Notes: generated by a model not told the origin, from the letters alone. 64,000 bases of DNA from Rhizobiales bacterium PAR1 (GCA_002256205.1 NKIW01000001.1:620001-684000); one strand, 5' to 3'. Numbered from the stretch's first letter, positions 34,782 through 44,923 are shown. Program-made: numbers and translations.

Positions 34782-36086
34782 ATGATCCCCCGCTACGCCC
34801 GCCCCGAAATGGTCGCCATCTGGTCGCCCGAGACCCGTTTCCGCATCTGGTTCGAGATCGAGGCCCATGCGACCGATTGCCTCGCGGAGCTTGGCGTGGT
34901 GCCGAAGGAGGCCGCAAAGACCATCTGGGCCAAAGGCGGCCCGGCGACCTTCGATATTGCCCGCATCGACGAGATCGAGCGTGAGACCAAACATGACGTC
35001 ATCGCCTTCCTGACGCATCTGGCGGAAATCGTCGGCCCCGAGGCGCGCTTCGTCCATCAGGGCATGACCTCCTCGGATGTGCTCGACACCACCCTCGCGG
35101 TGCAGCTCGCCCGCGCGACCGATCTGCTGCTCGTCGGCCTCGACAAGCTCCTCGCTGCGATCAAGAAGCGCGCCTATGAGCACAAGCTGACCCCGACCAT
35201 CGGCCGCAGCCACGGTATTCATGCCGAACCGGTGACCTTCGGTCTCAAGCTCGCGCAGGCCTATGCCGAGTTCGAGCGCAACCGCGAGCGCCTGCTGGCT
35301 GCGCGCGCCGAAATCGCAACCTGCGCCATCTCCGGCGCGGTCGGCACCTTCGCCAACATCGATCCGCGCGTCGAAGCGCATGTCGCCGATTGCATGGGTC
35401 TCCGCGTCGAGCCCGTTTCGACTCAGGTGATCCCGCGTGATCGCCACGCGATGTATTTTGCGACCCTCGGCGTCATCGCCTCCTCGGTCGAGCGGCTGGC
35501 GATGGAAATCCGCCACCTGCAGCGCACCGAGGTCTATGAGGCGGAAGAGTATTTCTCGCCGGGCCAGAAGGGCTCCTCGGCGATGCCGCACAAGCGCAAC
35601 CCGGTTCTGACAGAGAACCTCACCGGTCTCGCCCGCATGGTGCGCTCCTATGCGATGCCGGCGATGGAGAATGTCGCGCTCTGGCATGAACGCGATATTT
35701 CGCATTCCTCGGTCGAGCGTTATATTGGCCCGGATGCGACGATCACGCTCGATTTCGCGCTGCATCGCCTTGCGGGTGTGGTCGACAAGCTGCTGATCTA
35801 TCCCGAGAACATGAAGAAGAACCTCGACAAGCTCGCAGGGCTTCACAACTCGCAGCGCGTGCTGCTGGCGCTGACGCAGGCCGGCGTTTCGCGCGAGGAC
35901 AGCTACCGCCTCGTCCAGCGCAATGCGATGAAGACCTGGGAACACGGCGCCGATTTCCTCACCTCGCTGAAGGCGGATACCGAAGTTTCAAGCCGCATTC
36001 CCGCCGCCGAACTCGAGGCGATGTTCGATCTCGGCTACCACTTCAAGCACGTCGATACGATCTTCGAGCGCGTGTTCGAGCGCTGA
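34782..36086 (+). CDS. purB: Adenylosuccinate lyase
   Basis: A 434-residue fumarase-superfamily enzyme acting twice in purine synthesis (SAICAR and adenylosuccinate cleavage). The flexible signature loop KGSSAMPHKRNP carries the catalytic serine, and TSSDVLDTTLAVQLARA and GRSHGIHAEP carry the conserved histidine. This is the shorter B. subtilis/T. maritima-type PurB. The start at MIPRYARPEMV matches alphaproteobacterial homologues. Confidence 0.97.
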   Translation: MIPRYARPEMVAIWSPETRFRIWFEIEAHATDCLAELGVVPKEAAKTIWAKGGPATFDIARIDEIERETKHDVIAFLTHLAEIVGPEARFVHQGMTSSDVLDTTLAVQLARATDLLLVGLDKLLAAIKKRAYEHKLTPTIGRSHGIHAEPVTFGLKLAQAYAEFERNRERLLAARAEIATCAISGAVGTFANIDPRVEAHVADCMGLRVEPVSTQVIPRDRHAMYFATLGVIASSVERLAMEIRHLQRTEVYEAEEYFSPGQKGSSAMPHKRNPVLTENLTGLARMVRSYAMPAMENVALWHERDISHSSVERYIGPDATITLDFALHRLAGVVDKLLIYPENMKKNLDKLAGLHNSQRVLLALTQAGVSREDSYRLVQRNAMKTWEHGADFLTSLKADTEVSSRIPAAELEAMFDLGYHFKHVDTIFERVFER

Positions 36087-36105
36087 TCGCAGAAGCAAGA
36101 AAATC

Positions 36106-37068
36106 ATGCGCCTCTGGCACAAACTGCTGATCGCCGCGCTGGTTCTCGCCGGGCTGGCGCTCGGCGGGGCGATCATCTTTGGCACCTCGCCTGCTCCGGC
36201 TGAACTGACCTCAATCAGCGACCCGTTCAAACGGGTGGACTTTTCGGACCTGCCGCCGATCCGGAAGCTGGACGTGAAGCACGGCTCGCCCATCGCCTAT
36301 CGCACCTATGGCGAGGGGACGAAGGGCGTGACGATCGCCATCCACGGCTCAAGTGCGCTCGGTGCCAGCCTCCATGCGCTCGCGAAAGGCCTCGCGGCGG
36401 CAGGACAGGTGGTTTACGTACCGGACCTGCGGGGCCATGGCGACACAGGACGGCGCGGCGATGTCGATTTCCTCGGCCAGCCCGATATGGATCTGATGAG
36501 CCTCATTCTGATGGCGCAGAAGGAGCAGCCGGGTAAGAAACTCACCCTCCTCGGCTTTTCACTCGGCGGCGGCTTCCTGATCCGCTTTGTCGGGGCTTAC
36601 CCGACGCTTCAGCCTGATAACGTGGTCCTGCTTGCGCCCGCGCTCGGCCCGGAAGCACCCTCGACCCGCTCAGCCGAATCCCAACGCTGGGCGGCAGCGC
36701 ATGTGCCACGCATCGTCGGACTGACGATCCTGAATTTCCTCGGTTTTTCCGGCCTGAATGCGCTGGAGGCGATCCGCTTTGCCGTGCCGCCCAATTCCGA
36801 CCGCCACCAGGCAGCAGCCTACAGCTTCCGGCTCTATGCCTCGTTGATGCCGCTGAGCTACAAGCGCGCGCTCGGCAAGACCACCGCACCGGTGCATGTG
36901 CTGATCGGCGAAAAGGATGAGCTTTTCAATGCGGAGTCGATGCGCGCCTCTCTTGCTGCCATCAACCCGAAGCTCGATCTGACGGTGGTGCCCGGTGTCG
37001 ACCATGTCGGGTTGACGCTCGATCCGGCGGCCCTGCCAATCATCCTCGACAAGATGGCGATACCCTGA
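36106..37068 (+). CDS. Membrane-anchored alpha/beta hydrolase
   Basis: A 320-residue hydrolase with an N-terminal membrane anchor or signal (about residues 6-26). The nucleophile is S152 in LLGFSLGGGF, the acid is in LIGEKDELF, and the histidine is in VPGVDHVGLT. The oxyanion region is IAIHGSSALGA. It resembles monoglyceride-lipase-like lysophospholipases, but the substrate is unknown. It begins 19 bases after purB and ends 2 bases before the next hydrolase. Confidence 0.88.
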   Translation: MRLWHKLLIAALVLAGLALGGAIIFGTSPAPAELTSISDPFKRVDFSDLPPIRKLDVKHGSPIAYRTYGEGTKGVTIAIHGSSALGASLHALAKGLAAAGQVVYVPDLRGHGDTGRRGDVDFLGQPDMDLMSLILMAQKEQPGKKLTLLGFSLGGGFLIRFVGAYPTLQPDNVVLLAPALGPEAPSTRSAESQRWAAAHVPRIVGLTILNFLGFSGLNALEAIRFAVPPNSDRHQAAAYSFRLYASLMPLSYKRALGKTTAPVHVLIGEKDELFNAESMRASLAAINPKLDLTVVPGVDHVGLTLDPAALPIILDKMAIP

Positions 37069-37070
37069 CC

Positions 37071-37628
37071 ATGAAACTCTCCGATGCCTCCATCCTCATC
37101 GTCCCCGGCTTCGGCGATTCCGGGCCGGACCACTGGCAGACGCGCTGGGAGCAGAAGCTCTCGACCGCACACCGCGTGCGCCAACCGAACTGGCACCGGG
37201 CCGACCGCGCGCAATGGGCCGGGGCCATCGCGGCGGCGGTCAACAAGGCGGAAAAGCCCGTGGTGCTGGTGACGCATTCCATCGGCACGGCAGCGATCCC
37301 CCACGCCGCGCCGATGTTCGCGCCCGGCAAGGTCATCGGTGGCTTTCTCGTCGGCCTCTCGGACTGGAACCGCGAGGAACTTCTGCCCGGCGTGCCGCAT
37401 GATTTCGCGCCGCTCCCGCGCGAACCCTTCTCGTTTCCCTCGCTTTTGGTCGCAAGCCGGAATGACCCCTACTGCGATTTCGAGGTCGCGGCGGACCATG
37501 CCAATGCCTGGGGCTCCGCGCTGGTCGATGCCGGCGAAGCCGGGCATATCAACGCCGAATCCGGCCATGGGCCATGGCCCGAAGGCCTGCTGCGCTTTGC
37601 CGGTTTCTTCAAGACGTTGAAACCCTGA
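37071..37628 (+). CDS. RBBP9/YdeN family alpha/beta hydrolase
   Basis: A 185-residue compact serine hydrolase of the RBBP9/YdeN family. Family motifs are VPGFGDSGPDHWQTRWE, the nucleophile elbow VTHSIGTAA, the acid in ASRNDPYC, and the histidine in GHINAESGHGPWPEG. Physiological substrates are not established. Two-base spacing from the preceding hydrolase implies co-expression. Confidence 0.92.
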   Translation: MKLSDASILIVPGFGDSGPDHWQTRWEQKLSTAHRVRQPNWHRADRAQWAGAIAAAVNKAEKPVVLVTHSIGTAAIPHAAPMFAPGKVIGGFLVGLSDWNREELLPGVPHDFAPLPREPFSFPSLLVASRNDPYCDFEVAADHANAWGSALVDAGEAGHINAESGHGPWPEGLLRFAGFFKTLKP

Positions 37629-37724
37629 TACGGAAAACCGCAATTGGATTTGCCGAAACTTGGCCTAAAGCACAGGGCCAAGCAGAATAGCTGAACTTAA
37701 ATCAGAAAAGCGGGGGGTTACACC

Positions 37725-39053
37725 ATGGCGAGTGCAGGTATTTCATCGGCAGCGAGCACGGCCAAGCAGCCGTTCTACAAGGTTCTCTATATTCAGGTTC
37801 TGTTTGCCATCGTGCTCGGCGCCATCGTTGGCTGGCTCTTCCCCGCCTTCGCGACTAACGACTGGATGAAAGCGATGGGCGACGGCTTCGTCAAGCTCAT
37901 CAAGATGGTCGTTGCCCCGATCATCTTCTGCACCGTCGTTTCCGGCATCGCGCATATTCAAGATGCCCGCTCGGTCGGGCGCGTCGGCATCAAGGCGCTG
38001 GTCTATTTCGAAATCGTCTCGACCTTCGCGCTCGCGCTCGGCCTGATCGTCGGCAATATCGTGCAGCCAGGCAAGGGCTTCTCGAACGCTGGAGCCGATG
38101 CCACCAAGGTCGCCGGCTATCTCAAGCAGTCCACGGAAATGAAGTCAGTCGATTTCGTGCTGAATATCATCCCGGACAGCGTCGTCGGCGCATTCGCCAA
38201 GGGCGATATCCTTCAGGTGCTACTGTTCTCGATCCTGTTCGGCTTTGCGCTGATGGCGCTCGGCGAGCGCGGCAAGACCATGCGCTCCTTCGTCGACGAT
38301 GCGGCCCATGCGATCTTCGGCGTGATCGCCATTGTCATGAAGGCGGCCCCGTTTGGCGCCTTCGGTGCCATGGCCTACACCATCGGCAAGTTCGGCCCGC
38401 AGGCGCTCGGCAATCTCGCCGGCCTGATCGCGACCTTCTACATCACCGCCTTCCTGTTCATCGTGGTGGTGCTCGGCATCATCGCGCGTATCGTCGGATT
38501 CTCGATCTTCAAGTTCATCCGCTACATCAAGGATGAGTTGCTGATCGTGCTCGGCACCTCCTCCTCGGAAAGCGCCCTGCCGCAGCTGATGGAAAAGCTC
38601 GAGCGCCTCGGCTGCTCGAAGCCGGTCGTCGGCCTCGTGGTCCCGACAGGGTATTCCTTCAACCTCGACGGCACCAACATCTACATGACGCTGGCGACGC
38701 TCTTCATCGCGCAGGCGCTCGGCTTCGACCTCTCGGCCAGCCAGCAGATCACCATCCTGCTCGTGGCGATGCTGACCTCGAAGGGCGCGTCCGGCATCAC
38801 CGGCGCCGGGTTCATCACCCTCGCCGGCACACTCGCTGTGGTCGATCCGCGCCTCGTGCCCGGCATGGCCATTGTGCTCGGCATCGACAAGTTCATGTCG
38901 GAATGCCGTGCGCTCACCAACCTCACCGGCAATGGCATCGCCTGCGTCGTGGTGTCGTGGTGGGAAGGCGAGCTGGATCGCGACAAGCTCAACAAGGCGC
39001 TCGACCGCACCATCGACCCTTCGGATCTCGAGACGGCCGTGACGACCGGCTGA
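37725..39053 (+). CDS. dctA: C4-dicarboxylate transporter DctA
   Basis: A 442-residue dicarboxylate/cation symporter of the glutamate-transporter fold. Substrate-site blocks are [51 protein letters not shown] and [14 protein letters not shown], the set typical of DctA. It imports succinate, malate and fumarate. No DctB/DctD pair is visible in the window. A terminator follows. Confidence 0.96.
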   Translation: MASAGISSAASTAKQPFYKVLYIQVLFAIVLGAIVGWLFPAFATNDWMKAMGDGFVKLIKMVVAPIIFCTVVSGIAHIQDARSVGRVGIKALVYFEIVSTFALALGLIVGNIVQPGKGFSNAGADATKVAGYLKQSTEMKSVDFVLNIIPDSVVGAFAKGDILQVLLFSILFGFALMALGERGKTMRSFVDDAAHAIFGVIAIVMKAAPFGAFGAMAYTIGKFGPQALGNLAGLIATFYITAFLFIVVVLGIIARIVGFSIFKFIRYIKDELLIVLGTSSSESALPQLMEKLERLGCSKPVVGLVVPTGYSFNLDGTNIYMTLATLFIAQALGFDLSASQQITILLVAMLTSKGASGITGAGFITLAGTLAVVDPRLVPGMAIVLGIDKFMSECRALTNLTGNGIACVVVSWWEGELDRDKLNKALDRTIDPSDLETAVTTG

Positions 39054-39082
39054 GCCCGGTTCACCTTGAAAGCAATGAAAGG

Positions 39083-39110
39083 CGCGCCCCTCACCGGGCG
39101 CGTTTTTTTT
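39083..39110 (+). terminator. Intrinsic terminator after dctA
   Basis: Stem CGCGCCC / GGGCGCG with a short loop, followed by eight T residues (39103-39110), 29 bases past the dctA stop. Confidence 0.88.
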
Positions 39111-39308
39111 GGACGTTCCATAGAAAAAGGCAGCGACCGGAGCCGCTGCCTTAGGGGTGGGTCGTCATGAGATTAAAAAACCGCCGCGAAACGCTGTGGC
39201 TACCATCAACTCCTCCGGGTCTTCGCAATCTTCCTCGCGCGTGATTTCTCCGATCCCATCGCGGTGCAGGAAAATCCGAAAGCCCGAAGGCTCCGGGGAA
39301 GCGGCGCG

Positions 39309-39512
39309 TCAGGCGCCACGCGTTTGCTGCATGATGCGGCGGGAAATCCAGATGCTGAGGGGAAGCGCGGCCACAAAGCCGACCGCCGCAGCCCATGGGA
39401 TGAGCTTCATGCCCTGATCCGCTAGCGAGGGAATGCTAACAATCGCGATCACCAGCGCGCCCGCGACCACCGTCATCATGATGAGGTGAACCATAAAAAC
39501 CAGCTTGCCCAT
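39309..39512 (-). CDS. Small two-helix membrane protein, unknown function
   Basis: A 67-residue protein with two hydrophobic helices (about residues 5-27 and 38-57) and a basic C-terminus SRRIMQQTRGA. The ATG at 39512 has GAGGAGG about ten bases upstream, a strong translation signal. I do not recognise a named family. It is downstream of rpsD on the same strand but separated from it by a terminator. The roughly 200 bases between it and the dctA terminator hold nothing I can identify. Confidence 0.75.
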   Translation of the reverse strand: MGKLVFMVHLIMMTVVAGALVIAIVSIPSLADQGMKLIPWAAAVGFVAALPLSIWISRRIMQQTRGA

Positions 39513-39641
39513 AGGAGCCTCCTCAGCCCTGTTCGTGAAGAACCGCGCGGAAGCTGCGCCTTTCTCGGGCAACCGGCTTTGATCTTGCGCAAGAAGGGCG
39601 CGGCGCGGCATCAGGCTTTTGACGGAGCCACCACAGCGCAT

Positions 39642-39667
39642 AAAAAAGGCCGCCCGGAGGCGGCCTT
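39642..39667 (-). terminator. Intrinsic terminator after rpsD
   Basis: On the minus strand the stem AAAGGCCGCC / GGCGGCCTTT with a short loop runs into a T-tract. It lies 24 bases past the rpsD stop. Confidence 0.9.
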
Positions 39668-39690
39668 TGATCGCAAATCGCGCGGAATAA

Positions 39691-40308
39691 TTAGCGCGAA
39701 TAGAATTCGATGACGAGGTTCGGTTCCATCTGAACCGGATACGGCACATCCGTCAGGCCCGGAATGCGGGCGAACTTGGCGGCCATCTTGGCGTGATCGA
39801 CTTCGAGGAAGTCCGGGGTGTCGCGCTCGCCGAGGCCGGCGGCTTCGAGAACCAGCGTGAGCTGCTTCGAGGCCGGCTTGACCTCAACCACATCGCCAAC
39901 CTTCACCGAGTAGCTCGGGATGTTGACGCGCTTGCCGTTGACCAGAATGTGGCCATGGCTGACGAACTGGCGCGCCGCAAACACGGTCGGCACGAATTTG
40001 GCGCGGTAGATCACCGCGTCGAGGCGGCGCTCGAGCAGGCCGATGAGGTTCTCGCCTGCGTCGCCCTTCATGCGGACGGCTTCAGCGTAGTAACGGCGGA
40101 ACTGCTTTTCCGAGATCGAGCCGTAGTAGCCCTTGAGCTTCTGCTTGGCGCGGAGCTGGGTGCCGAAGTCCGACAGCTTGCCCTTGCGGCGCTGGCCGTG
40201 CTGGCCCGGGCCGTATTCGCGCTTGTTGACCGGGGACTTAGGGCGGCCCCAGATGTTCTCGCCCATACGGCGATCGATTTTGTATTTGGCTTCGTGACGC
40301 TTGGTCAT
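39691..40308 (-). CDS. rpsD: 30S ribosomal protein S4
   Basis: A 205-residue primary rRNA-binding protein of the small subunit, also a translational regulator in some bacteria. The N-terminus [19 protein letters not shown] and the S4 RNA-binding domain with [11 protein letters not shown] and [17 protein letters not shown] are diagnostic. The ATG at 40308 gives the standard alphaproteobacterial length. It is monocistronic, with its own terminator, as is usual for rpsD in this group. Confidence 0.98.
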   Translation of the reverse strand: MTKRHEAKYKIDRRMGENIWGRPKSPVNKREYGPGQHGQRRKGKLSDFGTQLRAKQKLKGYYGSISEKQFRRYYAEAVRMKGDAGENLIGLLERRLDAVIYRAKFVPTVFAARQFVSHGHILVNGKRVNIPSYSVKVGDVVEVKPASKQLTLVLEAAGLGERDTPDFLEVDHAKMAAKFARIPGLTDVPYPVQMEPNLVIEFYSR

Positions 40309-40689
40309 CGTATTCTCGCTTCTCGGGGCCAGACGAAAAGCGATCCCCGCCCCTTCGGATGCGAAGGAGAAGCAACAATCGCGTTCCAGCCGACCCAATC
40401 GGGTTAAAAGGCTTGCACGCAATGGCAGGCCCCGGACTGATAACGCCCCTCCTCTCTTCTCCCTCCCCAAAGGGGACGAACAAGCGACAGACGCTGTTGC
40501 AAAAGGCGATAAGCCCACTTTGGAAAGCTGCAACGCGTCACGGGTGCGCGCCCGCCGCGAGAAAACCCGCAACGGAAGTCGGGTGGATACAGGAGGATGG
40601 GGGTGGCGTCAATCTCGGGGCAGTGTGGCCCGCAACGAATATTGAACAGGAATCAAGTATTTTTCGAGGAAAGCAACCGGTGAAGCGCC
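40309..40689. other. Gene-free region between rpsD and a divergent membrane protein gene
   Basis: 381 bases holding the divergent upstream regions of rpsD and the unknown gene at 40690. A short CCCC-AAA-GGGG hairpin is visible near 40473. I see no RNA gene and no credible open frame on either strand, and no clear promoter hexamers. Confidence 0.4.
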
Positions 40690-41832
40690 ATGGCCGACAA
40701 AAAGCCTCCACAAATTCGCTCGTGGGAATGGACGGATGGCGGCCCGTACAACCGATACGAAGCCTATGTTGATTTCGAAGCGAAAGAGATCGGCTGGGTT
40801 TGGTTCGGTCCGAAAGATATGGGGGGTGCCGGCACACAAACCTACGAGGAGTTCTTCGAGAAGGGGCCGATGGACCCTGACGCGCCGCCATACGTGTTAT
40901 CCGCTGTAACAGACGCCGTTCTCGCCACCGGATATCGGCCGGAAGCACCGCCAGCGCCCCCCTCCCCGCCACCGGAGGAAACGCTGAGTAGCACCAAACC
41001 GCGTGCAGCAGGCCTCGCGCGCCCTGATATGATGCCCCTGCGCCAGGCGACCGACCTTTCGGATAGCATGACCATCCTGATCGGGCTCGGCGTCATTGCG
41101 GCATCGGTGGGGTTCGCATGGTTGGCATCGACTATCGATCCCGTGCTCGCGCGCTATGGCAGCCTCTTTGGCTCCGTATTGCTCGGCTTTGCGGCCAGCT
41201 TCCGGTTCGGCCGAGGATTGCTGGTTCCCGCAGGGTTCTTTGGCATGGCCGCGGCGATAGCCTTCCTCTTGCCCTATGAGCGCGGCCGCGAAGTCGCGCG
41301 CGGCACTGCCCGTCACATCGAAAACGCCGGCGAAATCCCTCGCGCGCCTGAGGCGACACGTTTCACACTCACTAACCCGCGTGTTCTCAAGGGGCTAAAC
41401 GGGCAGCACGAGGTGAAATCCTATCGCAATTTCGGCTCCGGACCGCGCGAACAGATCACCGTCTACCATGTGATCCCGCTTGTCTCTCCCGATTGGCAGA
41501 AGGACCAGCCGATTCCGGCTTGGATCAGCTGTACGACCACGCCCGGCTTTGATTGCCTCTCGCGCAATCCCTCACTGCAAGGATTTGTCCGGGTGCGGGA
41601 GAGTGATCGTGCCGGCTATCTCAATGCCATTCGCGCCGCACAAGCGCGTTACAGCCTGAAAAGCCTGCCGGACTCGGCAATCCTCGTGGCAAACTCGGAC
41701 CCGGAGGATGCTCCGGCCAATGCTTTCCGCCTCGCGATGCTGCTCCCCACGGGAATTGCCGCCGGCTGGCTCGCGCTCAGCCTCGGGTATATCCTTTGGC
41801 GTCGGCGGCAGGCGCGGACGAAATCACCCTGA
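40690..41832 (+). CDS. Membrane protein of unknown function
   Basis: A 380-residue protein I cannot assign. Residues 1-85 form a soluble, aromatic-rich N-terminal domain (RSWEWTDGGPYNRYEAY, EIGWVWFGPKDMGG), followed by a proline-rich linker (PPAPPSPPPEE). Three hydrophobic helices lie at about 127-145, 153-171 and 175-193. A soluble domain of about 150 residues with DCLSRNP follows, and a last helix (about 350-367) ends in RRRQARTKSP. The 3' end overlaps the converging murI gene by 56 bases. Confidence 0.78.
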   Translation: MADKKPPQIRSWEWTDGGPYNRYEAYVDFEAKEIGWVWFGPKDMGGAGTQTYEEFFEKGPMDPDAPPYVLSAVTDAVLATGYRPEAPPAPPSPPPEETLSSTKPRAAGLARPDMMPLRQATDLSDSMTILIGLGVIAASVGFAWLASTIDPVLARYGSLFGSVLLGFAASFRFGRGLLVPAGFFGMAAAIAFLLPYERGREVARGTARHIENAGEIPRAPEATRFTLTNPRVLKGLNGQHEVKSYRNFGSGPREQITVYHVIPLVSPDWQKDQPIPAWISCTTTPGFDCLSRNPSLQGFVRVRESDRAGYLNAIRAAQARYSLKSLPDSAILVANSDPEDAPANAFRLAMLLPTGIAAGWLALSLGYILWRRRQARTKSP

Positions 41833-42607
41833 GGCCACCCACGGCAAGCGCGTCAAGAAGCGAAGCCTCGGCCGGAACTCCCGCCGTAAAGGTGGCGCGG
41901 CACGCGCCGTCCCCCTCAACCCTGCTCTCTCCGATCACCTGCACGACGCGGCGGGCGATGGCGGGTGCAGGATCGATCCATTCAACCGGCCAGGGCGCAA
42001 GCCTCCTGAAGCGCACGAGCAAGAGCGGATAATGCGTACAGGCGAGCACGACGACATCGGTACGCTTGCCGTCCTGTTCCACAAAGCACGGCGCAATTTC
42101 AGCCCGTATCGACTCATCGACAATCGTCTCGCCCCGAAGCGCACGCTCGGCCAGCCCCGCGAGCGCCTTCGAGCCCACCAGCGTCACCGCGACGCCGCCC
42201 GCGAAATCGCGGATCAGCTCCTGTGTATAATCCCGGCTGACGGTGCCGGGCGTCGCCAGCACGGAGATCATCCCCGTCTTGGTCATTGACGCTGCCGGCT
42301 TGATCGCGGGGACCGTGCCGACGATCGGAATCGTGTAGCGGGCGCGGAGGTGCGGCAGCACCAGCGTCGAGGCCGTATTGCAGGCGATCACGATGCAATC
42401 GGCGGCAAAATCGCCCATCGCCTCGCCGATCACCGTGTTGACGCGCGCAATCAGCACGTCGGGCGCCAGCGCGCCATAGGGGAAGAGCGCATCGTCTCCG
42501 AGGTAGAGATAATCCGCATCGGGCCGGAGCGCGCGAATGGCGCGATAAACCGTCAGCCCGCCGAGGCCGGAGTCAAAAACAAGAATTTTCTGGCGCGAAG
42601 TGGACAT
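41777..42607 (-). CDS. murI: Glutamate racemase
   Basis: A 276-residue cofactor-independent racemase supplying D-glutamate for peptidoglycan. The two catalytic cysteines are in IACNTASTLV and LACTHYPLLL; FDSGLGGLTV and GDDALFPYG are the usual N-terminal motifs. It follows the amine oxidase gene by 21 bases on the same strand. Its C-terminus is coded opposite the end of the unknown membrane protein gene. Confidence 0.96.
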   Translation of the reverse strand: MSTSRQKILVFDSGLGGLTVYRAIRALRPDADYLYLGDDALFPYGALAPDVLIARVNTVIGEAMGDFAADCIVIACNTASTLVLPHLRARYTIPIVGTVPAIKPAASMTKTGMISVLATPGTVSRDYTQELIRDFAGGVAVTLVGSKALAGLAERALRGETIVDESIRAEIAPCFVEQDGKRTDVVVLACTHYPLLLVRFRRLAPWPVEWIDPAPAIARRVVQVIGESRVEGDGACRATFTAGVPAEASLLDALAVGGLRVISSAPAADAKGYTRG

Positions 42608-42628
42608 CAGAACCCGGAAATGGCGTGT

Positions 42629-43990
42629 TTATCCTCCATTGCCGGTTCTGCCGCCCGAGGCAAGCCATTGCGCCGCATCATCCACCGCGCGTCGCCCCGC
42701 AATCGCCGCACCGCCTGCCGTCATTGAAGCAATGCCAGCATTGGCTTCTCCTGCAAGCCAAAGCCGACCCTGGATCGGCGCTTCGAGCACCGTGCGCGCC
42801 GCCGCCTGTCCCGGTTTGGCAATGGAATAGCCGCCAAGTGCGAAAGGATCGGCGCTCCAGCCGGCAAGCCGCCCGGCCCTAAACGCCTTGCGGGTGTCCT
42901 CGCCGAGAATGCGCGTGAGGCGCGCGAGAATTGCCTCCACCGCAGCTGCTTCGCCCGCAGCAACAAGCCCGCGTGCAAAATTCCCGCCGAACATCGCGAC
43001 CACGAGATCGCGATCAAAGGGCCAGAACTCGAAATTCACGAGGTCATCCGGCGGGCCCTTGTCGGTGGTGGTGCCCTGATCGAAAAACTGCGCCCACGGA
43101 TTGAGGCCGAAGCGCGTACCTTCGAATTTCAACGCGACCTTGGTCAGCGCGCCCATGCCGAGGCCGTTGATCGCAGCCAAGGTCGCCGGTGGCAGCGCCG
43201 GCGTGAAGCGGATCGCACCGGCTTGCAACACGCCGATCGGCACCGTGAGGACCACTGTCCGTGCCAGCACCTCGCCGCCGGGCGTTGTCAGACGCACCGC
43301 CGCACCGCTGGTATCGATGGCGGAAACGGGCGTCGCCAGCGCAATATCCAGCCCTTGTGCGTGGCGCGCGAGAATATGGCCGTAGCCGCTCGGCACGACG
43401 AGATCGTCGCCGGAATCGAGCTGCTGGTAATCGCGCACCGAGACATTCTCAGGCTCCTCACCGAGCGAAAGCAGCGTGAGGCTCTGCGCCGCCTCGAAGA
43501 GATCCGGCGCGAGGCGCTGCGCGGCCTCCGCGAAAGAGAAATCCGCACCTGCGCCTTCCGCATCCACCGCATCCGACAGCCGCCCGAAGGCGCCGCGCCG
43601 CCGACCGCGCTCCTCGGGCGGAATCGGCCTGCCATCGCGGAAGACGTTGAAACCACCGCTCAGCGTATCATCATTGACGAGCGCCACGCCCTGCGCTTCG
43701 GCGATTCCCCGCCACGGATTGCGCTCGGCGAAATGGATGTAGAAGGCTCCGGCCTCAAACCCCGGCCCCAGCGTCTCATCGGTGTAGACCCTGCCGCCGA
43801 CACGTGTGCGCGCTTCGAAAATGCGCGTGGTCAGGCCTTTTTCCCGCGCGCGATGCGCAGCCACAAGCCCGGCAGCACCGGCACCGATAATAGCGACATC
43901 AAGCGTCGTTTGCGCCTCAGCCCGCGCGCGAAGCGCAAGAAGCGCTGGCGCTGCCATCAAACCAGCCTGAAATTGGCGGCGCGTGACCAT
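42629..43990 (-). CDS. Flavin-containing amine oxidase, Tat-exported
   Basis: A 453-residue FAD-dependent amine oxidase. The N-terminus VTRRQFQAGLMAAPALLALR fits a twin-arginine signal. The FAD motif is VAIIGAGAAGLVAAHRARE, followed by RTRVGGRVYTD; the C-terminal FAD-contact block includes WLAGEANAGIASMTAGGA. It would oxidise amines in the periplasm; the substrate is unknown. It lies between trmJ and murI in a probable operon. Confidence 0.88.
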   Translation of the reverse strand: MVTRRQFQAGLMAAPALLALRARAEAQTTLDVAIIGAGAAGLVAAHRAREKGLTTRIFEARTRVGGRVYTDETLGPGFEAGAFYIHFAERNPWRGIAEAQGVALVNDDTLSGGFNVFRDGRPIPPEERGRRRGAFGRLSDAVDAEGAGADFSFAEAAQRLAPDLFEAAQSLTLLSLGEEPENVSVRDYQQLDSGDDLVVPSGYGHILARHAQGLDIALATPVSAIDTSGAAVRLTTPGGEVLARTVVLTVPIGVLQAGAIRFTPALPPATLAAINGLGMGALTKVALKFEGTRFGLNPWAQFFDQGTTTDKGPPDDLVNFEFWPFDRDLVVAMFGGNFARGLVAAGEAAAVEAILARLTRILGEDTRKAFRAGRLAGWSADPFALGGYSIAKPGQAAARTVLEAPIQGRLWLAGEANAGIASMTAGGAAIAGRRAVDDAAQWLASGGRTGNGG

Positions 43991-44077
43991 GGAGAATCCG
44001 TTCGGTGATGAAAAGCAATGGTCCCAAGTCTAACGCAACTTGCTTTGTCAAAAACGGGGCAAAGCAGGGCGGGCCGC

Positions 44078-44881
44078 TCACTTTTCCGTGTGATCACCCG
44101 CGTGTTTGTCGGGGGCACTCTTGCCCGGTGCCGGCTTGCCGCGCTTGACGAGCCAATCGATAGCCCCCCGCAAGGTGCGGATATCCTGCTCACTGGGCGA
44201 GAGCCGATGCACGAGGTTGCGGAAATTTCGTACCATCACCGGTTTTTTGCTCTCGGGAAAAAAATAGCCCGCGCGCTCCAGATGCCCCTCGAGGAAGCCG
44301 AAAAACGCCTGCAAGGTCTCGCGTTTGGCCGGCGGGCTCATCTCCGGCATCGCGAAAGGCGCAGCTTCCCCGGAAGCATGGCGGAACCATTCGTACCCCG
44401 TCAGCACCACCGCCTGCGCGAGGTTGAGCGACGCGAACTTCGGATTGACCGGAAAAGTGATGATGGCGCTCGCAAGCGCGACATCGTCATTCTCAAGCCC
44501 CGTCCGCTCCGGCCCATAGAGAATGCCGATCCGCTCGCCGCGCCCGATCCGTGCCTGCGCCTCTCCCATCGCGGCGGCAGGCGCATGGACGGGCTTGGCC
44601 TGTCCGCGCTCACGCGCAGTGGTCGCAAACACATGGTGCAAATCCGCAATCGCCGCCTCGACCGTCTCGAAGAGCTGCGCCCGTTCGAGAATGTCGGTCG
44701 CACCGGCAGCAGCCTGAAACGCGCCCTTTTTCATCCGGGTTTTCTGCGGCCAGCCATCCCTCGGGGCGACAAGCCGCATCTCGGTCAGGCCGAAATTGGC
44801 CATCGCGCGGGCGCACATGCCGATGTTCTCGGCAAGCTGCGGCCGGACAAGAATGATGACGGGGCGATCATGTTCGGTCAT
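44078..44881 (-). CDS. trmJ: TrmH-family RNA methyltransferase TrmJ
   Basis: A 267-residue SpoU/TrmH (SPOUT) methyltransferase. The conserved motifs are LVRPQLAENIGMCARAMANFG, the SAM-loop GILYGPERTGLENDDV, and FPVNPKFASLNLAQAV. TrmJ 2'-O-methylates the nucleotide at tRNA position 32. The C-terminal extension with LVHRLSPSEQDIRTLRGAID is TrmJ-like. The ATG at 44881 follows AGGTG and is preferred to 44965, which would overlap the divergent gene. Confidence 0.92.
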   Translation of the reverse strand: MTEHDRPVIILVRPQLAENIGMCARAMANFGLTEMRLVAPRDGWPQKTRMKKGAFQAAAGATDILERAQLFETVEAAIADLHHVFATTARERGQAKPVHAPAAAMGEAQARIGRGERIGILYGPERTGLENDDVALASAIITFPVNPKFASLNLAQAVVLTGYEWFRHASGEAAPFAMPEMSPPAKRETLQAFFGFLEGHLERAGYFFPESKKPVMVRNFRNLVHRLSPSEQDIRTLRGAIDWLVKRGKPAPGKSAPDKHAGDHTEK

Positions 44882-44923
44882 GCTGCACCTGATTTCAGGA
44901 TTGGCGCCTTGGAGCAAGCACAA

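Noticed and set aside
34755-35945. 396-residue minus-strand frame
   Set aside because: Antisense to purB, which has all family signatures; the antisense translation shows no recognisable domain.
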